Notes under the pieces: generated by a model
Told to the model about the DNA's origin: nothing
Database searches by the model: none
Seen by the model: only the letters and a program-made list of their open reading frames with translations
Position numbers and translations under genes: made by a program
Assembly (NCBI RefSeq): GCF_011039075.1
Contig: NZ_JAAKEG010000005.1
Span: 62,001-126,000 of the forward strand
DNA length: 64,000 nt
Direction of reading: 5' to 3'
From: Adlercreutzia sp. ZJ304
GTDB taxonomy: Bacteria; Actinomycetota; Coriobacteriia; Coriobacteriales; Eggerthellaceae
Shown here: piece after piece, positions 47,574 through 56,599 of the stretch
Layout of the letters: each line of letters starts with the position of its first letter
Position numbering within the stretch: position 1 is the stretch's first letter

Positions 47574-49823
47574 TTATTCCTTCTTGTCGTTTAGACCATA
47601 CGGGTCTGCATATGGATCGTTTTGATTGTTTTGCTCGGCGGGCGGCAAATCAACATGCACTTCGCCGGGAAGCGGCTCTTGTTCGTTGGCAGCGTTAGCA
47701 TCCACAGTGGTTGCATCCACAAGTTCAGGGTGCTCAGTGGCATCTTTTGCCCGCGCAGCAGCCTCTTCAGCTTCTTTAGCAGCAATTATCTCGTCTTCGC
47801 GATCTAGATACTCTTGCCATTTATTATCTAGCAAAGCTTGACACGCTTCGCCTTCTACCGTCTCGCGCTCTAGCAAAACGCTAGCCATTAAATCCATCTG
47901 ATCGGCATGCGCGCTAAGGATAGCATGCGCCCTATCATGCGCCTCACGCATTATCTTCGACACCTCATCGTCTATGCGGCGCGCCGTCTCGTCTGAATAA
48001 TCCTGCGTATTGCCATAGTCGCGCCCGAGGAATACCTCATGATTAGGCTGCCCGAAAACTTGCGTACCAAGCGGGCTCATGCCGTATTGTGTAACTATAG
48101 CGCGCGCCATCTTCGACGCACGCTCTAAGTCGTTGCTGGCACCTGTGGTTATATCGTCACAGAAAATTTCCTCCGCTACACGTCCACCCATGAATACAGC
48201 CAATTCGTCCTTCATCCCGGAAAGAGAATTAAGAACTTTGTCTTCATCGGGAATAGAAAGCGTGTAACCCAGCGCCCTACCTCGGCTAATAATAGAAATC
48301 TTATGCACCGGGTCGGCGTGGTCAAGCAGGTGCCCCACTAGCGCATGCCCGCTCTCGTGATAAGCAATTATATGCTTCGTGTCTTCATTCATAACGCGAC
48401 CCTTGCGCTCCGGTCCCGCTATCACGCGCTCAAGCGACTCATTCACTTCACGCATAGTTATTATCTTCTTGTCTTTGCGCGCGGTAAGAAGTGCTGCTTC
48501 GTTCATCAAATTTGCAAGGTCGGCACCGGTAAAGCCCGGAGTTATTTTGGCTATCGCAGCCAAATCAACATCGCTTCCAATGGGCTTATCCTTCGAATGA
48601 ACTTCAAGAATGCGCTGCCGTCCGCGCACATCAGGCGTATCTACAACTATTTGGCGATCGAAACGACCGGGACGCAGCAGAGCTGGGTCTAAAACATCGG
48701 CGCGGTTCGTAGCGGCTATTAGCACCACCGACTCTGTGGCATCGAAGCCATCCATCTCTACTAACAATTGGTTTAGCGTCTGTTCGCGCTCGTCATGCCC
48801 ACCGCCAAGACCGGTTCCGCGCTGGCGACCTACAGCGTCTATCTCGTCAATAAATATTATGGAAGGAGCAGCTTCCTTTGCATCCTTGAACAAATCGCGC
48901 ACACGACTTGCGCCCACGCCTACAAACATTTCCACAAAGTCGGAACCAGATATGCTGAAAAACGGCACGCCCGCTTCGCCAGCAACTGCCCGGGCAAGTA
49001 AAGTTTTACCAGTACCCGGAGGTCCAACCAACAAGCATCCGCGCGGAATTTTAGCTCCTATAGATTGGTATTTCTCAGGATTTGCCAAGAAATCCTTCAC
49101 TTCGCGCATTTCCTCAACCGCTTCATCCACACCCGCAACGTCTTCAAATTTCACATCGGGGCGTTCTTCGGTAGTCTTTTTAGCCTTGTTCTTACCAAAA
49201 CTCATCTGAGAATTGTTTGCTTTCTGCATTTGGCTAAAGAAGAAGAACAGCAAAGCGCCTATAAGCAAAATTGGCAGCAATGTTGTAAGAATAGAAAGCC
49301 ACCCGCTTGGAAGGGTTATTTGGTATTGAATTTCAGGGTGTTCCGCCAAAATATTGCCAAGCGAATCGGCACCCACATAAACGCTGGAATAATTGCGAGC
49401 CGTACCCAGTTTCTGCACTTCCAGCGTGCGTGTACCAACACCGCCTAGCTTTTGCCCGTCCGGATCATGCTGCTGCGCCATAAGCGCATTCATGGAACCA
49501 AACGCTTCATTGAAAGCATCCAAAATGCCCGCACCCGCGGTGCTAGCTGGATAATATTTACCGGTTACAGTGTAGTCGCTTGCAGCGTATACAACACTTT
49601 CAACGCGATTTTGATCGAGCGCTTGCACAAATTCACTAGTTTCAAGCGAATCTGTAGCGTTTCTGTTGCCCATGTTCATAAACTGGCTGCTAATGAACGC
49701 AACCACCAACAACATTACAACAACAAGTATGATGGTAGTGCGCTGCTGATTCGGCTTGCCATCTTTCTGACCGCCGGGCTTGCGTTGATTTTGTCCACTT
49801 TGTTTGTTTGGTTTATCTGACAT
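47574..49823 (-). CDS. ftsH: ATP-dependent zinc metalloprotease FtsH
   Basis: A 749-residue AAA+ membrane protease. Two membrane segments lie near residues 29-48 and 178-197. The AAA module has Walker A GPPGTGKT, Walker [12 protein letters not shown] and the SRH motif [20 protein letters not shown]; the protease has HESGH. It degrades misassembled membrane proteins. The N-terminal part is rich in Gln/Lys/Gly and the C-terminal 100 residues are acidic and disordered, longer than in Escherichia coli. It follows hpt, a common pairing. Confidence 0.97.
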   Translation of the reverse strand: MSDKPNKQSGQNQRKPGGQKDGKPNQQRTTIILVVVMLLVVAFISSQFMNMGNRNATDSLETSEFVQALDQNRVESVVYAASDYTVTGKYYPASTAGAGILDAFNEAFGSMNALMAQQHDPDGQKLGGVGTRTLEVQKLGTARNYSSVYVGADSLGNILAEHPEIQYQITLPSGWLSILTTLLPILLIGALLFFFFSQMQKANNSQMSFGKNKAKKTTEERPDVKFEDVAGVDEAVEEMREVKDFLANPEKYQSIGAKIPRGCLLVGPPGTGKTLLARAVAGEAGVPFFSISGSDFVEMFVGVGASRVRDLFKDAKEAAPSIIFIDEIDAVGRQRGTGLGGGHDEREQTLNQLLVEMDGFDATESVVLIAATNRADVLDPALLRPGRFDRQIVVDTPDVRGRQRILEVHSKDKPIGSDVDLAAIAKITPGFTGADLANLMNEAALLTARKDKKIITMREVNESLERVIAGPERKGRVMNEDTKHIIAYHESGHALVGHLLDHADPVHKISIISRGRALGYTLSIPDEDKVLNSLSGMKDELAVFMGGRVAEEIFCDDITTGASNDLERASKMARAIVTQYGMSPLGTQVFGQPNHEVFLGRDYGNTQDYSDETARRIDDEVSKIMREAHDRAHAILSAHADQMDLMASVLLERETVEGEACQALLDNKWQEYLDREDEIIAAKEAEEAAARAKDATEHPELVDATTVDANAANEQEPLPGEVHVDLPPAEQNNQNDPYADPYGLNDKKE

Positions 49824-49838
49824 ACTGAAATATATTCC

Positions 49839-50405
49839 TTAACTGTATATCTCTGACTTTAAAATACCTAGATATGGAAGGTTTCTATAGCGCTCGGCGT
49901 AATCTAGCCCGTAGCCAACGATGAATTCATCGGGGCATTCGAACCCGATATAGCGACAATCTAGCTGTGCCTGACCTTCGTGCTGTTTGTGTAAAAATGC
50001 AGCAATTTGCACGGAAGCCGGCCCGCGCGACATTAGATTTTTGCGCAAATATTTCAGGGTAAGACCCGTATCTACCACGTCTTCCACAATGATGACATGG
50101 CGACCTTTTATGTTAGTGCTTAGGTCTTTTTGGATACGCACTGTGCCTGAACTTGTAGCGCTATCGCCGTAAGAAGATACACACATGTAATCCATTTCAA
50201 CCGGCAATTTCACGGCGCGCGCAAGATCGGCTGCAAACACAGCCGCACCACGCAACACGCACACCATAACTATTTGGTCGTGCGCGGCAATTAAGGGCTG
50301 ATAGTCAGCCGTTATGGTGGCACCTAATTCGCTAACACGCTGCGCTATTCGCTGTTCATCGAAAAGCTGTCGTGAGATATCATCATGCACTACAGTTCCC
50401 TTCAC
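49839..50405 (-). CDS. hpt: Hypoxanthine phosphoribosyltransferase
   Basis: A 188-residue purine salvage enzyme that makes IMP/GMP from hypoxanthine/guanine and PRPP. The PRPP motif VIIVEDVVDTGLTL and the C-terminal IGFECPDEFIVGYGLDYAERYRNLPYLG region (two pieces, near 153-180) are typical. It lies upstream of ftsH on the same strand; tilS, often the preceding gene, is not here. Confidence 0.96.
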   Translation of the reverse strand: MKGTVVHDDISRQLFDEQRIAQRVSELGATITADYQPLIAAHDQIVMVCVLRGAAVFAADLARAVKLPVEMDYMCVSSYGDSATSSGTVRIQKDLSTNIKGRHVIIVEDVVDTGLTLKYLRKNLMSRGPASVQIAAFLHKQHEGQAQLDCRYIGFECPDEFIVGYGLDYAERYRNLPYLGILKSEIYS

Positions 50406-50520
50406 AAATGTTATAAGTGTTCAGTTTATCATTTCAAAGGCACTATTTAATAACAGCTAGATTACGAACACACTTGCAACATTTCGAAAGCACATAAATA
50501 GACGCATCGAAACACAATAG

Positions 50521-50976
50521 CTAAATACTTATGTCGTCATAAACAAGCCCATGCTCGGTTTCCAAGTACTTCACAAAATTATGCGCAGTCATTGCCTTTA
50601 TGGGGCACTTCGAAGACATATCTGCATCGCGAGTTATCATATAGTCAGCCCCAATATGTTTCGGCGAAAAAGCTATCAAATAATCTTCCACATCGTGCCA
50701 TTCAGATTCTAACGCCGCCTTAATATCGGCAGCATAAGTGCCACACGGCAACACGAATTCCAAAACCGATAGAAGCGCCTGTTTGACTTGTTTTTCCGTG
50801 GCGCTTTTGCGCAAAACATAATAAGCATCAGCAAAAGATTGCGTGCTTACCCATAGTTGCACATCTCCAAATGTAGAAGCGATACAAAGTTTACGAATAT
50901 CAAAAACATAGGGCTCTCTGCACGCAATAAGATCTATCAAAGCATTTGTATCAAGCAAGAGTTTCATATTTTCCAC
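50521..50976 (-). CDS. PIN-domain toxin of a toxin-antitoxin pair
   Basis: A 151-residue PIN ribonuclease-like protein. LLLDTNALIDLI carries the first Asp, DVEDYLIAFSPKHIGADYMITRDADM the later acidic residues (near 107-132). VapC-type toxins cut tRNA or rRNA. It overlaps the antitoxin by 26 bases; the GTG at 50976 follows GAGGT, while an ATG nine bases further in (MKLLLDTN) is an alternative start. Confidence 0.85.
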   Translation of the reverse strand: MENMKLLLDTNALIDLIACREPYVFDIRKLCIASTFGDVQLWVSTQSFADAYYVLRKSATEKQVKQALLSVLEFVLPCGTYAADIKAALESEWHDVEDYLIAFSPKHIGADYMITRDADMSSKCPIKAMTAHNFVKYLETEHGLVYDDISI

Positions 50977-51265
50977 GTCTTACCTCATGTGCCAAATTTT
51001 TATCGTAGGCAACACTGCTAGGAATATCTATATTAAGACTACAAGCCTGAAACGCAGCCTTTAACCGGGCTGTTTCTTTTTTCGAAAGAGTGCGCTTTTT
51101 ATTAACTTTACCTTTGTGCCCACTAAGTGGAAGCGAATGCTCAGCAACCAAATATTCAAATGCAGCATTAACTAATGCGCTAGGACTAGACCCCAGCTTT
51201 TCAAGTTGAATGCTTCCTTGTTCATAAAGCGCATCAGGAATGCGTGCCGAAACCATTTTGCTCAT
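50951..51265 (-). CDS. Ribbon-helix-helix antitoxin (RelB/DinJ-like)
   Basis: A 104-residue protein whose first 50 residues (MVSARIPDALYEQGSIQLEKLGSSPSALVNAAFEYLV, read near 4-40) look like a RelB/DinJ ribbon-helix-helix. The remaining charged tail would bind the PIN toxin. It should repress its own promoter. A RelB-like antitoxin paired with a PIN toxin is a mixed pairing. Confidence 0.8.
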   Translation of the reverse strand: MSKMVSARIPDALYEQGSIQLEKLGSSPSALVNAAFEYLVAEHSLPLSGHKGKVNKKRTLSKKETARLKAAFQACSLNIDIPSSVAYDKNLAHEVRRGKYETLA

Positions 51266-51284
51266 AATGCCACCTCATAAACTG

Positions 51285-51326
51285 TATGACGTATGACATT
51301 TTCTTACTATTATTCCTAATTGTCAA
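51285..51326 (-). promoter_or_regulatory. Promoter and tandem operator of the PIN toxin-antitoxin pair
   Basis: On the minus strand a perfect TTGACA (51326-51321) is followed at about 17 bp by an A-rich -10 region (AAAATG or GAAAAT). Directly downstream lie two adjacent copies of GTATGAC (51285-51291 and 51292-51298, plus strand), a likely site for the ribbon-helix-helix antitoxin. Confidence 0.55.
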
Positions 51327-51385
51327 CCAAGGCAATATGCGTTTTTAATAAATGCATAGTTTGGTGCTGCATCTTCTCTGCATTG

Positions 51386-52033
51386 TTAGCTGGCGAAATC
51401 GGGAAATTCGCGCAACAGACGTTCTACGGGAAGCCCTATTATGTTGTCTAGCGCACCTTCGTAGCTTTCCACCAGCGCACGACCTTCGCCCTGTATGGCA
51501 TAGGCACCCGCTTTGTCGAACGATTCACCTTTGCGTAAATAAGCAACTATTTCATCTTCGGTAAGTTGACGAAATGTAACACTACTGGCTTCAGCAAATG
51601 TACGATAAGCCATTGAAATATTTTCAGCTTCCGGTGCAGCCATCATCCAAACCGATACAGCGGTTATAACCTGATGGGTGCAACCCGATAATTCGCGCAG
51701 CATGCCTTTTGCATCTTCCAAATTTCGCGGCTTGCCAAAAATGCGCGAGCCTTTCACCACCATGGTGTCTGCCCCTATAACCGCAAACATACCCACCGGC
51801 GATTCCGCCAAAAGCTCTTGCATTACCGCACCCGCTTTACGCTCTGCCAGTTTCTTGGCAGCCTCTGCCGGCATAATAAGCTGATCGGGCTCTAGCTGCT
51901 CATCTACCGCCTTATGCGGCGTGCGCACAGTGAATTTCACACCGGCATCGCGCAGCAAATCGCGCCTGCGCGGGCTACCGCTAGCCAAGATAATATTCAA
52001 AGGCGCATTTAAAGGCGCATCTGTAGCATCCAT
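51386..52033 (-). CDS. maf: Maf family nucleotide pyrophosphatase
   Basis: A Maf/YhdE-type protein of 215 residues, removing non-canonical nucleotides. The motif LASGSPRRRDLL (near 15-26), the GADTMVV segment and the AYAIQGEGRALVESYEGALDNIIGLP block (two pieces, near 171-196) are intact. I chose the ATG at 52033, preceded by AGGAG, rather than the frame reaching to 52060. Two copies of TTTAAAGGCGCAT lie in its early coding part. Confidence 0.92.
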   Translation of the reverse strand: MDATDAPLNAPLNIILASGSPRRRDLLRDAGVKFTVRTPHKAVDEQLEPDQLIMPAEAAKKLAERKAGAVMQELLAESPVGMFAVIGADTMVVKGSRIFGKPRNLEDAKGMLRELSGCTHQVITAVSVWMMAAPEAENISMAYRTFAEASSVTFRQLTEDEIVAYLRKGESFDKAGAYAIQGEGRALVESYEGALDNIIGLPVERLLREFPDFAS

Positions 52034-52183
52034 AACAACTCCTATTCGCACACCATTCAAAGCCGCACAATCGCTAGCAAGTTTACTGCACTTGTTACCT
52101 GCGCATGCTGCCGCTTCAAGGTAGTATTATTCAAATCTGCATCGCTAATTATCTATCAAGAAGCTACGACCGGAAAGGCGCAA

Positions 52184-52837
52184 ATGGCAAGCAAATATTT
52201 CGAATACAGCAACGAAGCCGTGGAATTTCTAAAAGCCAAAGATGCCAAACTGGGTGCCGCGATTGATGCTGTCGGGCACGTGTATCGCGAACTTGATAAC
52301 GATTTATTTTCTGCCGTTGTTCACACGATAATAGGGCAGCAAATTTCCACCGCCGCCCAACAGACCGTATGGCGACGCATGCAAGAAAAGCTAGGCGAAA
52401 TTACGCCGGAAAGCATCAATGATGCCAGTGTAGATAGCCTTCAGTCGTGCGGAATGACGTTTCGAAAAGCTGAATATATCAAAGATTTTGCCGCCAAAAT
52501 AAAAGCCGGCGAATTCGATTTGGACGCAGTAGAACACATGAGCGATGCCGAAGCTATAGAAGCACTATGCTCGCTAAAAGGTATAGGAAAGTGGACCGCC
52601 GAAATGCTTTTGCTGTTCTGCCTAAACCGCATGGACATATTAAGTTTTGGCGATTTGGGCATTCATCGCGGAATGCGCATGGTTTACCACCACAGAAAAG
52701 TAACACGCCAGCTGTTTGAGAAATATAGACGGCGCTACAGCCCCTACGGAAGCGTGGCTAGCCTGTATTTATGGGCGATATCGCACATGAATGTGCCCGG
52801 CTATAGCCGCGACTATGCGCCCAAAAAAGCCAGATAA
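52184..52837 (+). CDS. DNA-3-methyladenine glycosylase II (AlkA-like, HhH-GPD)
   Basis: A 217-residue base-excision glycosylase. The helix-hairpin-helix motif LKGIGKWTAEMLLLF and the catalytic Asp (D157 in SFGDLGIHRGM) are present. It lacks the N-terminal domain of Escherichia coli AlkA. It would release alkylated bases such as 3-methyladenine. It is transcribed away from maf, with its own leader. Confidence 0.93.
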   Translation: MASKYFEYSNEAVEFLKAKDAKLGAAIDAVGHVYRELDNDLFSAVVHTIIGQQISTAAQQTVWRRMQEKLGEITPESINDASVDSLQSCGMTFRKAEYIKDFAAKIKAGEFDLDAVEHMSDAEAIEALCSLKGIGKWTAEMLLLFCLNRMDILSFGDLGIHRGMRMVYHHRKVTRQLFEKYRRRYSPYGSVASLYLWAISHMNVPGYSRDYAPKKAR

Positions 52838-52881
52838 TGCGGTTAGCTTATGCAACCAAAGTTCGCAATAGTTCTTAATGC

Positions 52882-52887
52882 TAGAAT
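52882..52887 (+). promoter_or_regulatory. Extended -10 element for mntP
   Basis: TGC followed by TAGAAT (52882-52887) forms an extended -10 box seven bases before the mntP ATG. With no ribosome-binding site in between, the message would be leaderless. No manganese riboswitch (yybP-ykoY) is possible in the 56-bp gap. Confidence 0.4.
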
Positions 52888-52893
52888 TAAAAA

Positions 52894-53472
52894 ATGGGAA
52901 TAGTTGAATTATTTATAGTAGCAGTTGGTCTTTCGATGGATGCTTTCGCTGCATCTGTTTGCAAAGGGCTCTGCATGCGGAAAGTGAACTGGCATCACGC
53001 CGCAATTGTTGCCTTATTCTTTGGCGGGTTCCAAGCAATTATGCCTGTTATCGGGTGGCTTTTAGGCGTATCGTTCGCCGGCGTAATAGAGCCTGTCGAT
53101 CATTGGATTGCCTTTATTTTGCTTGCATTCATAGGTGCCAAAATGCTAATTGAAGCTGCGCACGAAAAGCCCGAAAGCATAGACTGCTCTACTACCGTAC
53201 CAAAACTAGATATGAAAGAGCTGCTTGCACTTGCAATAGCCACAAGCATAGATGCTTTAGCTGTGGGTGTATCGTTCGCGTTTCTGGGTGTAAACATTGC
53301 GTTGGCGGCAGTTGTTATAGGGCTAACAACATTCGCGCTTTCGCTTATAGGTGTTGCAATTGGCAGCAAATTTGGTTCACGCTTCGAGCGCACCGCCACC
53401 ATAGCCGGAGGCATTATCCTAATACTTATTGGCGTGAAAATACTGCTAGAACACTTAGGTTTGCTTGCGTAA
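52894..53472 (+). CDS. mntP: Manganese efflux protein MntP
   Basis: A 192-residue membrane protein with six hydrophobic segments. MntP signatures GLSMDAFAASVCKGL (13-27) and TSIDALAVGVSFAFLG (near 115-130) each carry a membrane Asp of the metal path. It exports Mn2+. The start lacks a ribosome-binding site. Confidence 0.94.
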   Translation: MGIVELFIVAVGLSMDAFAASVCKGLCMRKVNWHHAAIVALFFGGFQAIMPVIGWLLGVSFAGVIEPVDHWIAFILLAFIGAKMLIEAAHEKPESIDCSTTVPKLDMKELLALAIATSIDALAVGVSFAFLGVNIALAAVVIGLTTFALSLIGVAIGSKFGSRFERTATIAGGIILILIGVKILLEHLGLLA

Positions 53473-53632
53473 AACCGGCAAGAAGCGCCATCGCAAATAT
53501 CGCGAATGAACCACCTTGCCGGGTCTTCTTCTTTGGGCTCATCGCGCAAAATTGGGCTTCTGCGCGATGAACGGCATTCTCCTATTTTTCAGTTGTTTTC
53601 GCCGTTTTGCGCGACGATGCGACTGTTCTAAT

Positions 53633-53682
53633 TTGACAGCATTCCTAGAGAATGTATATACTGTGCATATAGGGTATATACA
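53633..53682 (+). promoter_or_regulatory. Promoter and operator of the gntR-ABC operon
   Basis: TTGACA (53633-53638) and TATACT or TATATA (about 53655-53662) form a strong promoter. A perfect dyad TGTATATAC (53653-53661) and GTATATACA (53674-53682) with a 12-bp spacer overlaps the -10 box, as expected for an autorepressing YtrA-type GntR regulator. Confidence 0.8.
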
Positions 53683-53689
53683 CTATTCC

Positions 53690-53723
53690 GCTTTATCCGA
53701 CGGGGACGCCCCGACGATAAAGC
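53690..53723 (+). promoter_or_regulatory. Hairpin in the gntR leader
   Basis: GCTTTATC (53690-53697) pairs with GATAAAGC (53716-53723), enclosing an inner CGGGG/CCCCG stem. It lies between the operator and the ribosome-binding site AAGGAG. It could stabilise the mRNA or act as an attenuator; there is no T-run after it. Confidence 0.6.
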
Positions 53724-53743
53724 GCCGAAGGACAAGGAGTAGC

Positions 53744-54118
53744 TTGGAAATTATCATTTCTAATTCGAGCGATCTGCCAATCTATGAGCAAATAGCGCGG
53801 CAAATCAAAGATGCAATTCTTGTGGGTACGTTGCGCGAAGGTCAATCGCTGCCATCAATTAGATCGCTTGCGAACGACCTAAGAGTAAGCGTAATAACCA
53901 CAAAACGTGCATATGCAGAACTGGAGCAACTTGGTTTTATAGACACAGTACAGGGCAAGGGAAGTTTTGTATCCGGCGGAAATATGGAACTGCTGCGCGA
54001 AGAGCAATTGCGCAACATAGAGCAGTTACTGGAGAAAGTGTACGCCGAAGCAAAAACCGCCAACCTTAGCATCCAAGACATTCATGAAATGATAGATGTA
54101 ATAGCCAGCGAAAACTGA
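53744..54118 (+). CDS. GntR-family regulator, YtrA subfamily
   Basis: A 124-residue repressor with an N-terminal winged helix (LPIYEQIARQIKDAILVG and SIRSLANDLRVSVITTKRAYAELEQLGFI) and a short helical dimerisation tail, matching YtrA-type proteins. I place the start at the TTG at 53744, four bases after AAGGAG; the open frame extends further upstream into the promoter and cannot be coding. It precedes an ABC ATPase and permease, the standard YtrA arrangement, and probably senses cell-envelope stress. Confidence 0.9.
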   Translation: MEIIISNSSDLPIYEQIARQIKDAILVGTLREGQSLPSIRSLANDLRVSVITTKRAYAELEQLGFIDTVQGKGSFVSGGNMELLREEQLRNIEQLLEKVYAEAKTANLSIQDIHEMIDVIASEN

Positions 54119-54198
54119 CAATTTACACAGTTGTCACCTTCACAACCAACTATAGAAACAAACTCGAACAACGCCCGAGAAAAGAAAGGTGCACCCAG

Positions 54199-55101
54199 AT
54201 GCACGAAATTGTACATAACATGATTGAAGTAAGAGGGCTTACAAAGCACTACGACAACTTCACTTTAGACGGCGTAAATCTTAGCGTGGAGTCAGGCTGC
54301 GTAGTGGGACTAATAGGCGGCAACGGTGCCGGGAAAACCACCACCTTGAAAGCGCTGCTTGGAATTATCGACATAGATGCGGGCACAATTGAAGTGTTGG
54401 GGCACAAATTGCCGTTAAAAAGTTCGCAAAACACAAACATCAAAAGTCGCATCGGAGTAGTATTCGACACGTGCGCATTTCCTAAAGAAGGGCGCGTTAG
54501 TGACGTAGAGCTAATTGGGCGCATGGCGTACAGTAATTGGGACAGCAACAATTTCTGGGAGCTTTGCTCGCGCTTTCAACTTGATAAAAACAAGAAAGTG
54601 GACGATTTGTCGCGCGGTATGGGAATGAAATTAACGCTTGCGTTTGCCATGTCGCATAATCCGTCGCTGCTAATATTGGATGAAGCTACCGCCGGGCTAG
54701 ACCCGATTGCACGAGCCGACGTGCTAGAAATTCTGCGCAAATACATGGAAAAGGGAGACAAAAGCATACTGCTATCTACTCATATAACTACCGATTTAGA
54801 CAAAATAGCCGACAGAGTTGTATGCCTAGACAACGGGCGTGTCGTATTCGATGTGGATAAAGATGCAATTTGCGATATAGCAGGAATAGTTCGATGTCGC
54901 ACCGCAGATTTTGAAGCAATAAAAAGTTCAGACGCGCTAAGCCCCGATGCACAACCAATACGCATAATGCGCAACCAATACGAAATTGACTTACTTGTGC
55001 CAGATCGCACAGCTTTCAAGCAAGCCTACCCAAATATAGTGTGCGACAAAGTAGATATAGAAACCTACATGACGCTTTTCTTGAAAGGAGAACGCATATG
55101 A
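54199..55101 (+). CDS. ABC transporter ATP-binding protein
   Basis: A 300-residue ATPase with Walker A GGNGAGKTT, a degenerate signature DLSRGMGMKL, Walker B LLILDEATAGLDP and the switch histidine in LLSTHITTD. It belongs to the YtrB/CcmA-like class that serves ABC-2 permeases. It is the second gene of the gntR operon; its stop overlaps the permease start (ATGA). A ribosome-binding site AAAGGTG precedes the ATG. Confidence 0.94.
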   Translation: MHEIVHNMIEVRGLTKHYDNFTLDGVNLSVESGCVVGLIGGNGAGKTTTLKALLGIIDIDAGTIEVLGHKLPLKSSQNTNIKSRIGVVFDTCAFPKEGRVSDVELIGRMAYSNWDSNNFWELCSRFQLDKNKKVDDLSRGMGMKLTLAFAMSHNPSLLILDEATAGLDPIARADVLEILRKYMEKGDKSILLSTHITTDLDKIADRVVCLDNGRVVFDVDKDAICDIAGIVRCRTADFEAIKSSDALSPDAQPIRIMRNQYEIDLLVPDRTAFKQAYPNIVCDKVDIETYMTLFLKGERI

Positions 55102-55793
55102 AAGCAATGATTTTCTCCGACTTGATAACCATGAAAAATGCCTTCGTGCAAACGATTGTAATGATGCTGATTGTAGGCGTATTTATAATGATATCTACGC
55201 AGTCGGCAATTGTCGGCGTTGCTGCTATTTCAATGGGTATGTCGTGCATGTATTTCTACAGTATTGCAGCCTATGATGAAATGAATAATTGGGAACAATT
55301 CCGTCTTACGCTTCCAATAACACGCCATCAAGTAGCTTATGGCAGATATGCAAGCATAGCAATAGTGGCTCTGCTTAACTTTTTGCTAGCAATAATTATT
55401 GGATTTGCTTTTACGGGTGTGGCAGAAATGTTAGTTGGAAGCATAGAGGTTCCAGAGAAAATGCTTCTTACAAACACAGATCCGCTGTATGTAGTGGCAA
55501 GCGGCGGAGTATCTTTACTAATAATGCTGATAGCGGCTGCAATAGGGCTTCCTCTTATTATGCGTTTCGGAATGACAAAAGGGATAAGAATAGTGCCAGT
55601 TATTATTATAATGATACTGGCTATAGGAATGGTTTTCGTGGATGGTACGCCAATTATGGAAACGGTTGAAACTGCGCTTTTCAACACGTCTGCAGTAGCA
55701 ATTTTATGGACGGTGGGAATTGTGGTTTCTGTAACTTTATATATTGCTAGCGCCGCACTTGCAGCAAAGTTGTACGAGGGTCGCAATTTGTAA
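55098..55793 (+). CDS. ABC-2 type permease
   Basis: A 231-residue membrane protein with six hydrophobic segments, beginning MKAMIFSDLITMKNAFVQT. The start is the ATG at 55098, overlapping the ATPase stop by four bases (ATGA) and preceded by AAGGAG. It completes the gntR-ATPase-permease unit. Substrate unknown; peptide antibiotic resistance is a common role for this type. Confidence 0.88.
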   Translation: MKAMIFSDLITMKNAFVQTIVMMLIVGVFIMISTQSAIVGVAAISMGMSCMYFYSIAAYDEMNNWEQFRLTLPITRHQVAYGRYASIAIVALLNFLLAIIIGFAFTGVAEMLVGSIEVPEKMLLTNTDPLYVVASGGVSLLIMLIAAAIGLPLIMRFGMTKGIRIVPVIIIMILAIGMVFVDGTPIMETVETALFNTSAVAILWTVGIVVSVTLYIASAALAAKLYEGRNL

Positions 55794-55963
55794 CACAGCT
55801 TGAGTCAAAAGCAAGTCCGGCAATTATTGGCAATACATACAGCGCAACATTGTCGTTTATAATTGGCAGCTACGGAAACGTCTGAAACGCTAGAGCGGCT
55901 GCTGGCGCAGGCTGTTGGTGCAGCAAGCACACTTCGATAAACCTTACTAAGAAAGTGGCAACC

Positions 55964-56599
55964 ATGGCGTTTGATTTCAAGAAAGAATACAAGGACATAT
56001 ACCAACCATCGAAAAAGCCTTCCATAATTGAAATGCCTAGCATTACCTATGTTGCCGTCAGGGGTCAGGGCGACCCAAATGTCGAAGGGGGACAATATCA
56101 AAGGGCTATGCAGATGCTCTATGGAATTTCTTTCACTATAAAAATGTCGCCGAAAGCAGGGCACAATATAGACGGATACTTTCCCTATGTGGTGCCGCCA
56201 CTGGAAGGTTTTTGGTCGCTAGATGAAAGTAACGGCGAATTCGACCCCGCCCGTAAATCGGAATTCAAATGGATAAGCTGCATAAGACTTCCAGATTTTG
56301 TAACGCCCGATGTATTTACGTGGGCAGCAGAAGAAGCCAGCAAAAAGAAAGGTGCCGACTTTTCTGCCGCCGAAATGCTAACCATAAACGAAGGCATGTG
56401 TGTGCAATGCATGCACATTGGTCCTTACGACGACGAACCGCCAACCATAGAAAGTATGCATAAATTTGCAGCCGAGCAGGGCTTTTGCGTGAACTTGACG
56501 GACGAGCGCCTGCACCATGAAATATATTTGTCCGATCCGCGTCGCTGCGCCCCAGAAAGGCTACGAACCGTAATTCGCCTGCCCATTGCAAGAATGTAA
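55964..56599 (+). CDS. GyrI-like small-molecule-binding protein
   Basis: A 211-residue protein of the GyrI-like superfamily (COG4832 type): MPSITYVAVRGQGDPN near the start, GFWSLDES in the middle, and MCVQCMHIGPYDDEPPTI near 145-162. It lacks a helix-turn-helix, so it likely binds a compound without acting as a regulator itself. The ATG at 55964 is preferred over a GTG at 55955. Its 3-prime end overlaps the convergent SSS symporter gene by 39 bases. Confidence 0.82.
   Translation: MAFDFKKEYKDIYQPSKKPSIIEMPSITYVAVRGQGDPNVEGGQYQRAMQMLYGISFTIKMSPKAGHNIDGYFPYVVPPLEGFWSLDESNGEFDPARKSEFKWISCIRLPDFVTPDVFTWAAEEASKKKGADFSAAEMLTINEGMCVQCMHIGPYDDEPPTIESMHKFAAEQGFCVNLTDERLHHEIYLSDPRRCAPERLRTVIRLPIARM

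Noticed and set aside
52838-52893. Manganese (yybP-ykoY) riboswitch before mntP
   Set aside because: Only 56 bp separate the genes, too short for the aptamer.
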